The position numbers and the translations under genes are program-made. DNA of 64,000 nt from Flammulina velutipes (Eukaryota > Basidiomycota > Agaricomycetes > Agaricales > Physalacriaceae): contig CM022370.1 of NCBI GenBank assembly GCA_011800155.1, positions 1,736,001-1,800,000 on the forward strand. Reading direction: 5' to 3'. Position 1 is the first letter of the stretch, and each line of letters starts with the position of its first letter. The notes under the pieces were generated by a model, which did not search any database, was not told the origin of the DNA, and was given only the letters and a program-made list of their open reading frames with translations. Below are positions 11,249 to 25,060 of the stretch, one piece after another.

Positions 11249-12949
11249 CTATGCAGGTTCAGCAAGGCCCACGTCTTCCGATGGAGGCGCTTTCGTGCGC
11301 TTGCTTCCTTTGAACTTCATCGCATTGTTCACCCATGCAACCATATCCACATCGCTCACTTCATCCTCTGCCAAAAAGGGATGCTGCAGCAGCTGTGAAT
11401 ACACCGGTCGTCGATCTGGATTCCGATCCAAGCACGATACAACCCAATGGTTCGCACTCTGACTGTACCCGGTAGGTAGGGTAGGCAGGTCGCCACTCAA
11501 AATGCACTGCAACTGCATGGCTGTGAGAACGATCTTTACGAAACACGGAAATGAACGGACCTGGGCAAAGACGTTCCCATACGTGTGTGGCGGGTAGGGA
11601 TATGTACCCGACGCAATTTCAATCGCTGTCAAACCCAAGGACCACACATCCGCAGCAACGGTGTAATCCCCGATCGCATTCCTAGATTCACCTTGTATTC
11701 TTTCGGGCTGCATGAATTTCAGAGAGCGCAGAACGATAACGAGGGGGCAATATTACCGCCATGTAGCTCTGACAGCCAATGTTGGTTTTCGCCAAGGATT
11801 TTTCGAGCTGTTTCGAGACACCAAAGTCACATAGCTTGACTTCGCCCCGTAAGTTCATGAGCACGTTGGTAGGTTTTACGTCTGTAGGAGGGTAAGAAGG
11901 CAAATTACAAGAATATGGGATGCGTACCACGATGCATAACGTCCTACAGGAGAATGAGCGGAATTCAGGAGCTTAGATCAGGTAACTTACGAGGTTATCT
12001 TTGAGTGCCTTTAACCCTCTTACTGTGCTGGCACATATTCGCTGGAGCACAGGCTCGGGAACACCATCCCACACCAGTTCCTCCCCACTAAGAGTTTTGT
12101 ATGTTGCGAGGCGTTCGAACGCGGTGAGCTTGTCGAGACTACCTGCATCCATGTATTCCATGAGGGAATAGACACGGCTCTCTATGGTGAATGCACCGTG
12201 AAACTTGACGATGTTGTCGCTGGATGCTCTATGAAGAATCTCGAGTTCGCGGACGATGCGCTCATCTGCGTCCTGCTCGAGAGCGAGTCTAGTTTCCTGC
12301 GAGACAGGCGATGAGCTATAGAGGAAACATGTCTGAAACGACGTACCTTCATTGCCATGACAGTGTTTGTAGGCCGATACGTCGCCCTGCGTACTGAGCC
12401 ATAATTTCCTACGCCGAGCTCCTCCTCGATTAGAAAATCTTCGCGCTGCATAGTGTACTTGACATCGCCAAAGACGACGCCGGATGAGTGTATACGAGTT
12501 GTTCCAACATTGATAGCGCCACTAGGCTCGCTGGAAAGAGATGAGAACGAGGACAAGGCGGTGCAAGGAATTCATACAGAAGATGGGAGAATGCAGCGAA
12601 TGGGCGGTGGTCGGGCATTGTAGCGTGGGCCTGTAGAGACATCTGCGGTCGCGGTGCTCGTCCCGATGAATGTATGCGCTCGGCGTCGCTGAAGGTGAGC
12701 TGGGGAGGCCGGGAAGATGTACCGGGCAGGCGGCCTGGCGTCGTGCGCCTCTGCGCTAGAGCAGCCGCCCTCGCCGTCGGTGGGCTGGGCAACGTCGGGC
12801 CTCTTCTCGCTGTTGTCGCCGACATTGCGCACGTCGAAGAAAGAAAATGAGGGGTCGTCGACGTCGCGGTTGTTGGGAGAGCTCCAGCGTCGTATGAGGT
12901 CATCAATTTGATTGGTCACACGCCAAAAAAGGCAAGCCTCATTCGCCAC
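11249..12949 (-). CDS. PBS2: MAP kinase kinase, Pbs2/Wis1 type
   Basis: Dual-specificity MAPKK expected to activate the Hog1-type stress MAPK. Seen: glycine loop [12 protein letters not shown] lysine, [11 protein letters not shown], catalytic loop [15 protein letters not shown], and an activation segment [18 protein letters not shown] carrying the Ser-x-x-x-Thr phosphosites typical of Pbs2 rather than the Mkk1/2 or Ste7 forms. The N-terminal exon ([19 protein letters not shown]...) joins through an intron just after CILPSS to PSGAINVG. Six or so short introns interrupt the kinase domain. The N-terminal region is much shorter than in yeast Pbs2. The neighbouring gene upstream is the SLT2-type MAPK in the same orientation. 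Confidence 0.87.
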
Positions 12950-13131
12950 GCGATGTGGCGCACTCGACGAATCATTTATTAGTCAAACACCGAGGATACT
13001 GCCGGGTGTACAAGTTATTCATTCTCAGCTTCATCTTCTCTTTGCAGGATGATTTGCTGGGTCTATGTAAACCATGCCATGTTACCTAAAAACCAATAGA
13101 TCCCGGCCTACGACCTTCTAATGTACTGCAC

Positions 13132-15678
<2,547 letters not shown>

Positions 15679-16236
15679 TGCGGGCTGGTAAAGGCGGGCA
15701 ACCTCGCTGCTGTAAAGGCTCGGCGCCTAGCGCTTCGTGTATGTAATAACGCGCAGCCAACGTTGGTCTTGTCGTCGTCGTGTCCAACGTTCTCGAAACC
15801 GTTATCGTCGCCGTCGTCGTGGTCGCGGAATGCGCTGCAGGTGGTTGGCGATGATGAACGTAAGAAGACAGGATTCACGCACGCATGCGGCTGACAGCGA
15901 TGACGCATACTAACACCTAGTTTCCTAAAATGTTACACTCGGAAAATCCTGGCTGATGCTCATTCAATTTGTACGCTAAAATGTGTAGATGGTATACTGT
16001 TGGATGTCTGCTTTCCAAAGCGGTGCATCGAGGGCAACGGTGGTATCATGTCGCACAGCGACCAGCGCCTTTGTCGCCAAGGCGGTGCGCAAACAACCAT
16101 ATAGGTGGCTTGTCGCCGTTCTGGGTTATGTCTTCGCTCTGGCTAGCAAAGTCCAGCGCTCACAGCTTGTTGACCAAGTCTGTCCCACTGGTTCCCTCCT
16201 TCATATCGCTGGTCGGTCACATCGTTCATATCACCC
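15679..16236. promoter_or_regulatory. Divergent intergenic region, SLT2 and secreted protein
   Basis: A 558-bp region serving as upstream sequence for SLT2 (minus) and the Pro/Thr-rich secreted protein (plus). It carries CGTCGT-type runs around 15770-15825 but no recognisable gene or clear TATA box. Confidence 0.45.
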
Positions 16237-17740
16237 ATGACTCGCTCAAGTGCGCTCGGACTACCTTTCCTCGTCCTTGCGTGCTCCGGTCTCGGTGCTT
16301 CCTATGCTATACCCAAACGCCAAGTTGATACCGGTGAATCTCATCTTATAAAAGCACTGGTGGTTCCCTAACATGCTGCTAGAATCCTTCGATGCCTTAA
16401 TGAAAGAACTTGAATGTAAGAGCCAGCTGGAGAGATGATAACGGTCCTGACACTCTGCATTCCAGCGATTGACATGCCCGAGCTTCAACCCATTGGCGAC
16501 GTTGTTGGCACAGCGACGGCAGCCTACGAGGATCCTGGCATACCTATCTATGATTCTCAAACCGCCCCAATAGCCGCCTCGACTGGTGCTCCATTTCCGT
16601 TGGATAGCGAAGAAGAGCTTCAACCAGATCCCTTCTTACCTGTTACTGATGAGGCAATTACTCCTCTCGAGCCAACGATTGCCGAAGAACTTCCGCCTCC
16701 AGTCGAGACATTCTCTCAGGCTCTACCTCTAACAACAGATGTACCTCCTCCTCCTACATCTCCTCCATTCGAGACATTCCCTTCCGATATAACCGATGAA
16801 CTCCCTCCCGCCATAACCGATGTATTCTCTCCCGCCACAACTGAGGGACTCCCTCCGGCCATGACCGATGTATTCTCTCCCGCTACAACTGATGCATTCC
16901 CTCCCGCTTTAACCAACGTACTACCGTTTCCGGATGAAATCCCCACACCGACCACATCCCAACTAATGATCGAACCTCCACCGCCAACCGTTGTATCCGA
17001 AGTACTGCCTCCACCGACATCAGCTCCAATTACAAGCGCACCTCCACTTCCAACAAACAGTAAGAAACCTTTCCACACATTGCTTTATACTCATATTCCC
17101 CTCAGCAGCGATCGAAAACCCCCCAAATCCGTTTGTTATTCTACCTATTCCTCGTCCAAAATTAATAATCCCTTCTAGCGAGCCAGAAAGTACAGACATG
17201 GGAACCGTGCCGGGACATGTAACCTACACCATCCCAGATTCCCCCAGTACCAGCCGTGTCAGTATCTCCTTGCCAGACATCACCCTCGATCCATCTATTT
17301 TCACCACGCTCCCGCCATTGGAAGAGTCCTTAACCAAAACCGAGGCTGTCCCTTCGTCTACTATGATGGACGATTTCACCTTTTCCGATCCTTTCACAAG
17401 TGGCATTCCCCCGAACTCCCAAATTACCAGTGTATCAGCTACAGTCACTAGCAGCACTGCTTCCGGTTCAAACGGATCCTGGACCTGGACATCTAATTCC
17501 CTAACCTTCACAACGTCTATCACCGTGGACGCTTCGCAAACAGGTTCAGCAAAACCTTCCAACGCCACAAGCACGGAATCATCGTCGGCGTCAGTGCTTC
17601 ATCAACAACTATTCCCATACTGTCTAACTTCCTCATTTGTACACAGATCCACTGCTGCTCACCATGCCGACCGTTCCATGCTTGTTACTTGTACACTTGT
17701 TGTTCTGAGCGGCATCGCCTTTGGAGCGTGGTTATGCTAA
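16237..17740 (+). CDS. Pro/Thr/Ser-rich secreted or GPI-anchored protein
   Basis: No enzyme family recognised. A signal peptide is clear (MTRSSALGLPFLVLACSGLGASYA, hydrophobic core then small residues), followed by PKRQ, a possible Kex2 site. An intron of about 130 nt joins this to IDMPELQPIGDVV, and a second intron (after APPLPTN) joins to AIENPPNP. The body is dominated by Pro, Thr and Ser with two and a half tandem 16-residue units of the form PPAxTDVFSPATT. It ends with a hydrophobic stretch (MLVTCTLVVLSGIAFGAWLC) like a GPI-attachment or membrane signal. Likely a heavily O-mannosylated cell-surface protein. The last 60 residues could be altered by an unrecognised intron. Confidence 0.7.
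16795..16920 (+). repeat. 48-bp tandem repeat inside the secreted protein gene
   Basis: Units at 16795-16842 and 16843-16890 plus a partial third to 16920. Each encodes about 16 residues (xxLPPAxTDVFSPATT). Differences are mostly third-position, suggesting old duplication under protein-level selection. Confidence 0.8.
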
Positions 17741-17870
17741 GACAGGCTGTGCATAATCCAATACAAACGACTCGTAGCATGTACTATCGATACAAACGAC
17801 CAGATCCAGTACACTACTGTACATTTAGGACTTCAGGCTGTATATACTATTTCATATCCATGCATTATCA

Positions 17871-20597
17871 TCACTCCTCTTCCTTCTTCAGCTCCTCCTG
17901 CAAATCAGTCAACCTCACCCACTCCGGCTCATCCTCGAAATCCTTCGTCCGCCCAATAAATGTCCTCACAATGCTCTTCGCCTGCAACTTCCACTTGAAT
18001 CCCTCAACCTTTGGTCCAAAGTTCCTCAGCACATCCACAATGTCCTCAACCTCCGTCACAGCGTCGCGCCACTTCTCCACATCCGTCTCGCCCTTCTCCA
18101 TAGACCCAGCAGAGCCGGCGCGATATCCGTCGAGGTGTGCTTTAAGCGCCTCCTCCCATCGACCTTGCCACATCAGCAGCTTGGCATACGCCCTAAATAC
18201 CCGAGTGGACGACACCCGAGGAAGGATGATGCGCTCTAACAAGTCCAGCACCGTCCTAAGCAGCCCGTGTCCCTCGTTCGGGTTCATGAGCGCATTATGT
18301 GTATCTCCTCCTTCGACGGCATCCTCTAGATTGGACGGAGCCCTTGTCACCCCCTCTACTAGGCGCTCCAGGACAGGTTCGTCGACAGACCGAGCACCCA
18401 TCTTGTCGGATGTCTCCTCGACAATACGACCGAGCGCACGAGCTGCCTCGGATAGTTGTCCAGCGTCTACCGCTACGACCATGAAGTTGGACCACATTCG
18501 CCAGTTGTCGTAGCTGCGTTTTATGCCTTGCTGCAACGCTCTGAACGCTAGCATTTTGTTCTCATATGAGACAGACTTGGAAGACTCCGCGTTGTATGAG
18601 AAGGATGCTTCTTCTTCGTCGTCCTACAATAGGTATGCTCAGAAGGAAGGCCTGAGTATAGAAGGAAAGAGAGATCAAGATACCTCGGGGTTCCCAGTGC
18701 GTGGTTTTGCGGTCGTACCAATCCGCAGGTACATGGTCGCTAGATTGTTCCAACTTTCTGCATCCTCGTCATCGATAGCAACACAACGACTAAACGCATT
18801 CTTCGCCCCATCCCAGTCCTCCAGCCTCATGCATGAGCAGCCCAAGATGAACCAGGAGCGTGAAAGCAACGGACTGATAGCCACCGCCTTCTTCAGGCAG
18901 TCGACGGATTTGGTCCATTCGCCCCTCGCAAAGTAGTACCCACCCAATGATCGCATCGCACGACCAGAGCTCTGCTTAGACACCTCCCATGCGCGCTCGT
19001 AGTGCTCGACCGCCCTGTCTGGCTCGAGGTCGCCGAGCAAACAGAGCAGCTTCGCCTCTCGATTGACGTCCAAAGCCTTTCGTCTTGCATCCGACGCCTT
19101 GCCACGCTTAGTCACCGCCTCTGCCTCGAGCTTATTCCCTTCCACCAAGTCGCGTACGATCCGGAGGCCCTTCTCTGTCTGCTCCATCGACACCCAGCAT
19201 CGCACAACCTCTTCCCACATTTCGAGCCTCTCAAAGATCTCAAGCGCTGACTTGAGCACGCCCAGACTGATGTAACGCTCCGCCAGCTCCTTTTCCATCT
19301 CCCACTTGCTCGGAAGCAAGATTTCGTGAAAGTACCGGAGCCGCTCTGTATTCGTCGAGTCTGCCGTCGGCATTTGATCCACCAGTGCCTGTAACTGTAG
19401 TGTGGCGCGCTCGACCGTTCGGGTGCGGGATGACTCGAGTCGGGAGCGAAGGAGAAGAGCCATAGTGTGCACGGACCAGTTCAATGGGTGCGAGACGACA
19501 CGGTCAACGTACGGGTGCATCTGCTCTGCAGTCAGGCCGTGATGTGGCGAGGTGTTCTTGACGTTAAGACATAGTCCGAGTAGAATAGATTGGTCCAGCG
19601 GGTGAAGGGCAGGCTGAGAGGAGGGATCGATGTGCGCTAGAGCGGACTTGTTGGATGCATCTGGATTGGACGATGTAAATTGCGTCTGCTCTAGTAACGT
19701 GTCGTCGTTCAAGGCCAACGTCTCTGGCACGTTTTGGTCCTTGTCCTTGGTTTCCGCCGGGCTTGTTACAGTCTCCTCCACCGTCAAGTGACTTTCAGCA
19801 AGGAGGACAAGCTGACTCAGTTCCGTCTGTTGGAACTTTGTCCTCTTGCCAAGAGCACCAGATAGCTCGTACTGCAAGCCCGTAGCATGCGCCGCGCGCA
19901 CAAATTGTTCCGCCGCCTTGTCCTGAACGAACAAATGCTGCAAGAGCCCTTGTTCTAGTCGGAGGCGTCCCAACAGCTGTGTGTCATTAGCATAATCTGA
20001 CTCCAATGCGGCAAAAGACCCCAAGTCGTCAGATGAAGTGTACACCGGCTCGTCGAGGACTTGCTGGTGCACAATCTGGACACGCAGCCTCCACCATTGT
20101 GCAGATGGGATGTGGGGGAACGGTTGGGAGATGAGTATCTGTGCCAACCGCAGGAATGTGGGATGTTTGGAAAGGTGGTATGCGGGTTCACCGCCGTGAG
20201 CTAGTTCGGATGTAGATAGGTGGTCTAGAGTGTCATTTGATAAAGTGGGGAAGAGGTGGGAGGGAGCGATAGTCAGATCGGGGCCAGTCCAGTTAACCTG
20301 GACGAATGCATGTAGACATGCTATCGAGACAATCAAACGCAGCAGCTCCCCCTCCGCCTCATCATCAGCCAGAGAGTGTTTAGGATTGAATAAGTTATCT
20401 ATAGACGTAGGCGCTTCATCTATGTTTTTGTTGAGCGTGAAGATTGATTTCGCAGGCGCCGATGTTAATACGCGCTCAAAGGCTCCGTCGACGAGTAATT
20501 TTGCAAGTTCAAGTGTAGACCCAGATTTAACGTCCTGTTCGATATGCCAAGATCCTGTCAAGAGGGATTTTTCAACGAGAGAAACGTTGAGAGACAT
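17871..20597 (-). CDS. EMW1: TPR protein Emw1/TTC27
   Basis: Essential fungal tetratricopeptide protein needed for cell wall integrity in yeast; the human relative is TTC27. About 870 residues with one intron near SSP/NPE to DDEEEASFSYNAE (around 18623-18681). The N-terminal half is helical and poorly conserved. The C-terminal half has consecutive TPRs, for example AMRSLGGYYFARGEWTKSVD, SRSWFILGCSCMRLEDWDGA and AESWNNLATMYLR. It ends with the acidic ELKKEEE. The start MSLNVSLVEKSL is 79 bp from the divergent start of the next gene. Confidence 0.9.
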
Positions 20598-20676
20598 GGC
20601 AGTAGGTGGCTGAATAACAATTCAAAATTTGTGATCAAGAATCAAGATGATCGGCGTTCGCCACGTGGAAACTATC
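20598..20676. promoter_or_regulatory. 79-bp divergent promoter, EMW1 and acidic protein
   Basis: Start codons on opposite strands are 79 bp apart, so the two genes must share initiation sequence. Confidence 0.5.
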
Positions 20677-21544
20677 ATGCCGCCTCGACGTTATACGACC
20701 GTGTACGATGTCTCTGGCTTGCGCGTCCACGCAGACGGAACTCGTGTCGACCAAACAGACGACAACTTGCGCATTTTGAAGAGAAAAGCAGCAGCAAAAG
20801 ATGCGAACGGAAACTGGATTGCTCACGACGCTGGAGGCCCCCTCAAGCCTGCACGAGTTGCACCTCTAAAACAAGACGAGCCTTGCCAGACAGACGCACA
20901 GAAACGTCGTTTAAAGCGTCAAAAATTCTTCCACGACTACTCTTTTCTCGACGGACAAGATTCTGAGTCGAATGCGCCACCTTCATCAGTATGTGCTACT
21001 TCCCACTCATTAACACAATGTCTAATGTTGCTTCCAGGACCTCTTGAAATGTATACATCATGCCGCGAGCTCTTACTACACGGAACAAGGCATTCTACGC
21101 AATGCGGGAAAACAGTATCGTGCGCTAAAGAGAGCCAAACGCAAGTCCCAACAATCCGACGACAAAGACAGCGACGAGGAGGAGGACGAAGAGGAGTCCT
21201 CTGAAGAAGATAGTGAATATGAACATGGCAAACCAAAACGCAAACATAGACGAACGCGTACTACTGAAGATGAAAGAGAGGATCACGACAGAGACATGTA
21301 TCGCGCGATGGACGGAAGCGCTTTGGTGGCTATAGGTATGTGCTGTCGGATGATTTCAAGGCAAAAACTAGACTCTTCGCACTTAGGTATACTGCTGCAG
21401 GAGCATGTTGCGCGAATGCTGGAGGCAGACATACCTGAAGAATGGGTGGACGAAGAGGACCGAGATGTCGATGACATTGAGCAACTTTTGGTGGGCGATA
21501 TTGCAGAAAATGACACGGGGGCAGACGAGGAGGAAAACACATAG
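20677..21544 (+). CDS. Conserved-looking acidic protein of unknown function
   Basis: I do not recognise the family. The start MPPRRYTTVYDV is preferred over an ATG ten codons upstream because the divergent promoter is already minimal. Exon 1 ends PPSS and joins DLLKCIHHAASSYYTEQGIL. A basic block (RALKRAKRKS) and a Glu/Asp/Ser-rich tract follow, then a second basic block with KRKHRR. The last exon begins ILLQEHVARMLEADIPEEW and ends acidic. Alternating basic and acidic low-complexity tracts suggest a nuclear or nucleolar protein; the conserved parts seem to be the N-terminal 40 residues and the DGSALVAIG-ILLQEHV helix. A distant RNA polymerase I factor is one thought, but nothing here proves it. 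Confidence 0.6.
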
Positions 21545-21554
21545 AATTAGTATA

Positions 21555-22241
21555 TTATGCAGTGGCGCTGGCGGGCGTTTTTTCCAAGAAACCTTTCGGC
21601 AATATCCTAGGTTCTGCCTCTGCAACAGGTTGGGGGTTCCAGTCTGGCGGTAGCGTCCCGTCCTCATAACTTCGCAACAGATTCAGCTCAATGATGCCCA
21701 TCTCCTTTCCCGGGAATATCCTGAGGCGTTCAAGTCGACGGTCGCGTAGCTTGTTTTTGGGCAACATTCCAGAGACAGCGTGGCGTATAATCTGCCGAGT
21801 TGGTCAATACATGCAAGAGGATGGAAAGGGCTATAAAACGCACTTCTTCAGGCTTCTTCTGCATCATGTCCTTGTACAGAGTCTCCTTCAGACCACCGGG
21901 ATACATCGAGTGCCGCCTGTATAGGAATTGCTCCGGTTTTCGCCCTGTTGCCTTGACCTTTGTGCAGTTGGTCACCACGACGTAGTCGCCACAGTCAACT
22001 GTAGACAGTGAGCACACAGACATGGTCCAGGATTATAGACGCACCTCCGGGGTCGTAAATGGGCTTGTGCTTGCCCATGAGTACCAGTGCGATGCGTTCA
22101 GCGAGTTTTCCTAGGATGCGGTCCGACGCGTCTACATGGTGCCATAGCCTGGCGTACGCTAGGGTTGTCTATACACAAACCGTCAGTGTACAGAAAGTCA
22201 AGGAAATAAAATGGACTGACATTGCCAACTGCTTGCGACAT
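21555..22241 (-). CDS. Mitochondrial large-subunit ribosomal protein uL13m
   Basis: Bacterial-type L13 of the mitochondrial ribosome (MRPL13/MRPL23 in fungal naming). Seen in order: MSQAVGN, then after an intron [48 protein letters not shown]. Next come [24 protein letters not shown] and [22 protein letters not shown], all standard L13 landmarks. Four introns. The C-terminal extension after the core is about 40 residues, common in fungi. The stop codon is separated by only 10 bp from the stop of the convergent acidic-protein gene. Confidence 0.9.
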
Positions 22242-22306
22242 GACGGTCAGAGGCCAACTTTGAGTTTTGATGCCGATCACTCGACGCTACTTCTCTCTGA
22301 AAAATA
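22242..22306. promoter_or_regulatory. 65-bp divergent promoter, uL13m and aldo-keto reductase
   Basis: Only 65 bp separate the opposed start codons; no TATA element is visible. Confidence 0.5.
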
Positions 22307-23552
22307 ATGTCTAAACTTTCTGTGTCTTCGACTGTGCAGCTCTCATCTGGTACAAGGCCTGCGCTGAATTATATACACTGATGCAAGCAATCTCAAGGCT
22401 ATCGTATGCCCATCGTTGGCTTTGGGGTATATCAGAACTACGAAACTCAACCTGCTGTTCTCGAGGCTTTCAAGGCTGGATACAGGTCTCTTCCCTGTGC
22501 TTCTTCACGCGCTATCTGAATAACTATGAAAAGGCACGTGGACTCCGCCCAGGCGTACCGCAATGAAGCCCATGTCGGCGCCGCCTTCCACGAAAGTGGC
22601 TTGAAGCGAGAGGATGTATTTCTAAGTACGCTCCCTAGCATTTTCCCCGTCCTCTCTGTGACAATATAATAGCAACTAAATGTATATCCAAAACTCACGG
22701 GTATGAACAAACACTCAAAGGAGTGGATACATCTCTCGAAAAGTTTGGCGTCGGTAAGTAAGAATCGTCCTTATAACGGACGTGAATATTTACCCAGCTA
22801 CCGCACACTAGACTACATAGACCTCTTCCTCATTCACAACCCTCACTCCGGGACAGAACGCCGCCTCGCAACATACAAGGCCTTACAGGAATGCAAAACG
22901 GCCGGGAAGATCCACACCGTGGGCGTTTCGAACTAGTAAGCAACTTGTGGCTGGATAGCGCTATGATAGATAATCAGCTTCGTAGCGGTATCCACCATAT
23001 GGAAGAAATTCGTGCCGCGGGATACGAGATGCCAGCGGTGAACCAGATTGAGGTGCGCCACTCTACAAGATGATATAAATCGAGTTCAAGCGTTTGCATG
23101 TACAGCTCCATCCTCTATGTCAACAACGTCCCATCGTCGAATATTGTCGCGCCAACAACATAATCGTACAAGCATACTGCCCCATCATCAAAGGAAAGAT
23201 GGACGCCGCCGCCATAGTCTCCATTGCTAAAAAGGTATCTTACATCCTTTTGTATCCTCTTAAACCATATGTCTACCTATATGCACAGTACGCCCGAGAT
23301 CCCGCTCAAATACTGCTGCGCTGGTCACTTCAGCATGGGTAAGTACACGAGCTCTTTCTTACCCTCTTTGGCTCTAACCAACAGTTCCACCGTAGCTTTG
23401 TTCCCCTCCCAAAAAGCGCCACACCAGCCCGCATACACTCCAACCTCCAGCTATTCGACTTTGAATTGACAAACGAAGACATGGTACTACTAGACGCACT
23501 TGATCAAGGGAAACAGGGCGCGATTAGTTGGAATCCCGTGGATGCGGATTAG
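22307..23552 (+). CDS. Aldo-keto reductase
   Basis: NADPH-dependent oxidoreductase of the AKR superfamily (glycerol dehydrogenase/aldose-reductase-like), probably reducing carbonyls in the cytosol. Catalytic tetrad residues are present: Asp and Tyr in DSAQAYRNE, Lys in TTKCISK, His in DLFLIHNP. PVNQIELHPLC and the cofactor-binding PLPKSATPARI are also seen. The first exon is short (MSKLSVSSTVQLSSG) and joins YRMPIVGFGVYQNYET; six further short introns, the one after VNQIE placing ELHPLCQQRP in frame. Length after splicing is about 285 residues, typical of the family. Substrate cannot be read from sequence. Confidence 0.9.
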
Positions 23553-25060
23553 ATTCAAGTCATCGGCATGAATACGGTCAGCTGAGCAGAATAAAATATC
23601 ATATCGTGTTCTCGCACTTATAGCAAAGCGTGATAATTTTGATATTGACAACTTGGAACACAAGGTACCAAAATGAATTGACGCCACACCATCGCCGATT
23701 TGGATGAGATCGCAACCATCGTCCGGATCCTCGGACTATGTAACAGTCTCGCACGACTTGCACTCGCAGTTATCTCCTCAAAGAAGCTCTAACCTTCCAT
23801 CGCCAATGAATCCCGCCACCACCTTCCTAGTTTGTCTGGGACGATAGAGTGTTTAGTAACTAGAATTACCTCACACATTACCCGAGTCGATCGGCTAGAT
23901 AGATGTTTGATTCGTTAACTAACAGCTGTCGAGAGTGTCAACGGAAGCCATCAAAGCACTTGAAGAATCAACATCTCGTAAAGGATTCTTAGAGGAAGAT
24001 CGGGACATGAACTTTCTAATCCGGAAGCGTAGATAGCCGTACTTCAAATTTCCGTCATACACCATGAGCTCTGAGTCACATAAGCCATAATATGTGTCTA
24101 GCTAGAGAATCTGGAAGTTCATAACCATGCGCGCCACATTGCGCCACACTGTCGTTCTTTCTTTCCTTTTAGGGAATTGTGTTCGATCTGTGTTCCTGTC
24201 TTGTGTTGTACGTAGTCCATTCGCTCATTCAGGGTATTCACACACGGCGCCGCAGTGGTCCTAATCCTAGTGCCACACACTCCAGCCTCCTCTCTTGGAG
24301 CTCGGGAAAAGAAGAGGGCGCGTCCTTCACGTCCCGTGGCCGCGCGAACTGGAGAAGGCGCAGCTCAACTCCAAAGCCGTAACTTAATTGCACCCGTGGT
24401 CTCACCAGCTGCGAATATGATGAAATGTTAACTTTCCTCAAAGTACGATATCAACGGGAACGCATACGGATCTAAAGTAAATGGGGCGCGCGAACTTGCC
24501 GCGAGCCTGCGAAATTTATATGTTCAACCCTCCCTAGCTAGGTTCGCAAAGCTTCGAACGATAATAAATCACCGGTCCTCGACGGTTAGCTAAATGACGT
24601 TGGACCAACACATGTCCACTCCCGATATGTGGCCTTGCCGGGCAGGGTACGAGCGATCGCGATGAATTCGGAATTCGTACTAGTTCAAAAAAAAAAACGA
24701 GTGGCAGAGGTAGTACAAAGCGTTATCTATAGAACAACAACAGCGATTATTATGGTATCATATCCTAAGATGGGAGTGAGTGTGCTTAAAGTGGGGTGCT
24801 TTACGAGTAACTACGGAAAACGAGCGACGAAAGCTGGAAAGGGTCCGCGCACCCCGACCGACACGAGAAGAATACATGTAAAAAAAGTGAGTAATGTATG
24901 TGTGTGTGAGAAAGGAGAGAAGATAAAACAGAATAAACAGGGAAGGACAAGTAATAGATGATGTGACAGAATAAGATAAAACAGAGATCCAAAAGACGAT
25001 AGCAAATACGAAAGACTGTAGAATATATAAGACAATAAATTGACACAAACGAGTGGGTCA
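23553..25060. other. 1.5-kb gene-free convergent region
   Basis: Lies between the stops of the aldo-keto reductase and the homeodomain gene. Short open frames exist but none has family resemblance, codon pattern or splice continuity. There is an 11-A run near 24688 and an A-rich, GA-rich stretch from about 24880 to 25030 that may be 3' UTR of the homeodomain gene. No transposase, reverse transcriptase or long terminal repeat remnant was recognised. Confidence 0.5.

Noticed and set aside
23700..23745. A partial inverted repeat around GTCCGGATCCTCGGAC
   Set aside because: The arms mismatch and chance occurrence in 1.5 kb is likely.
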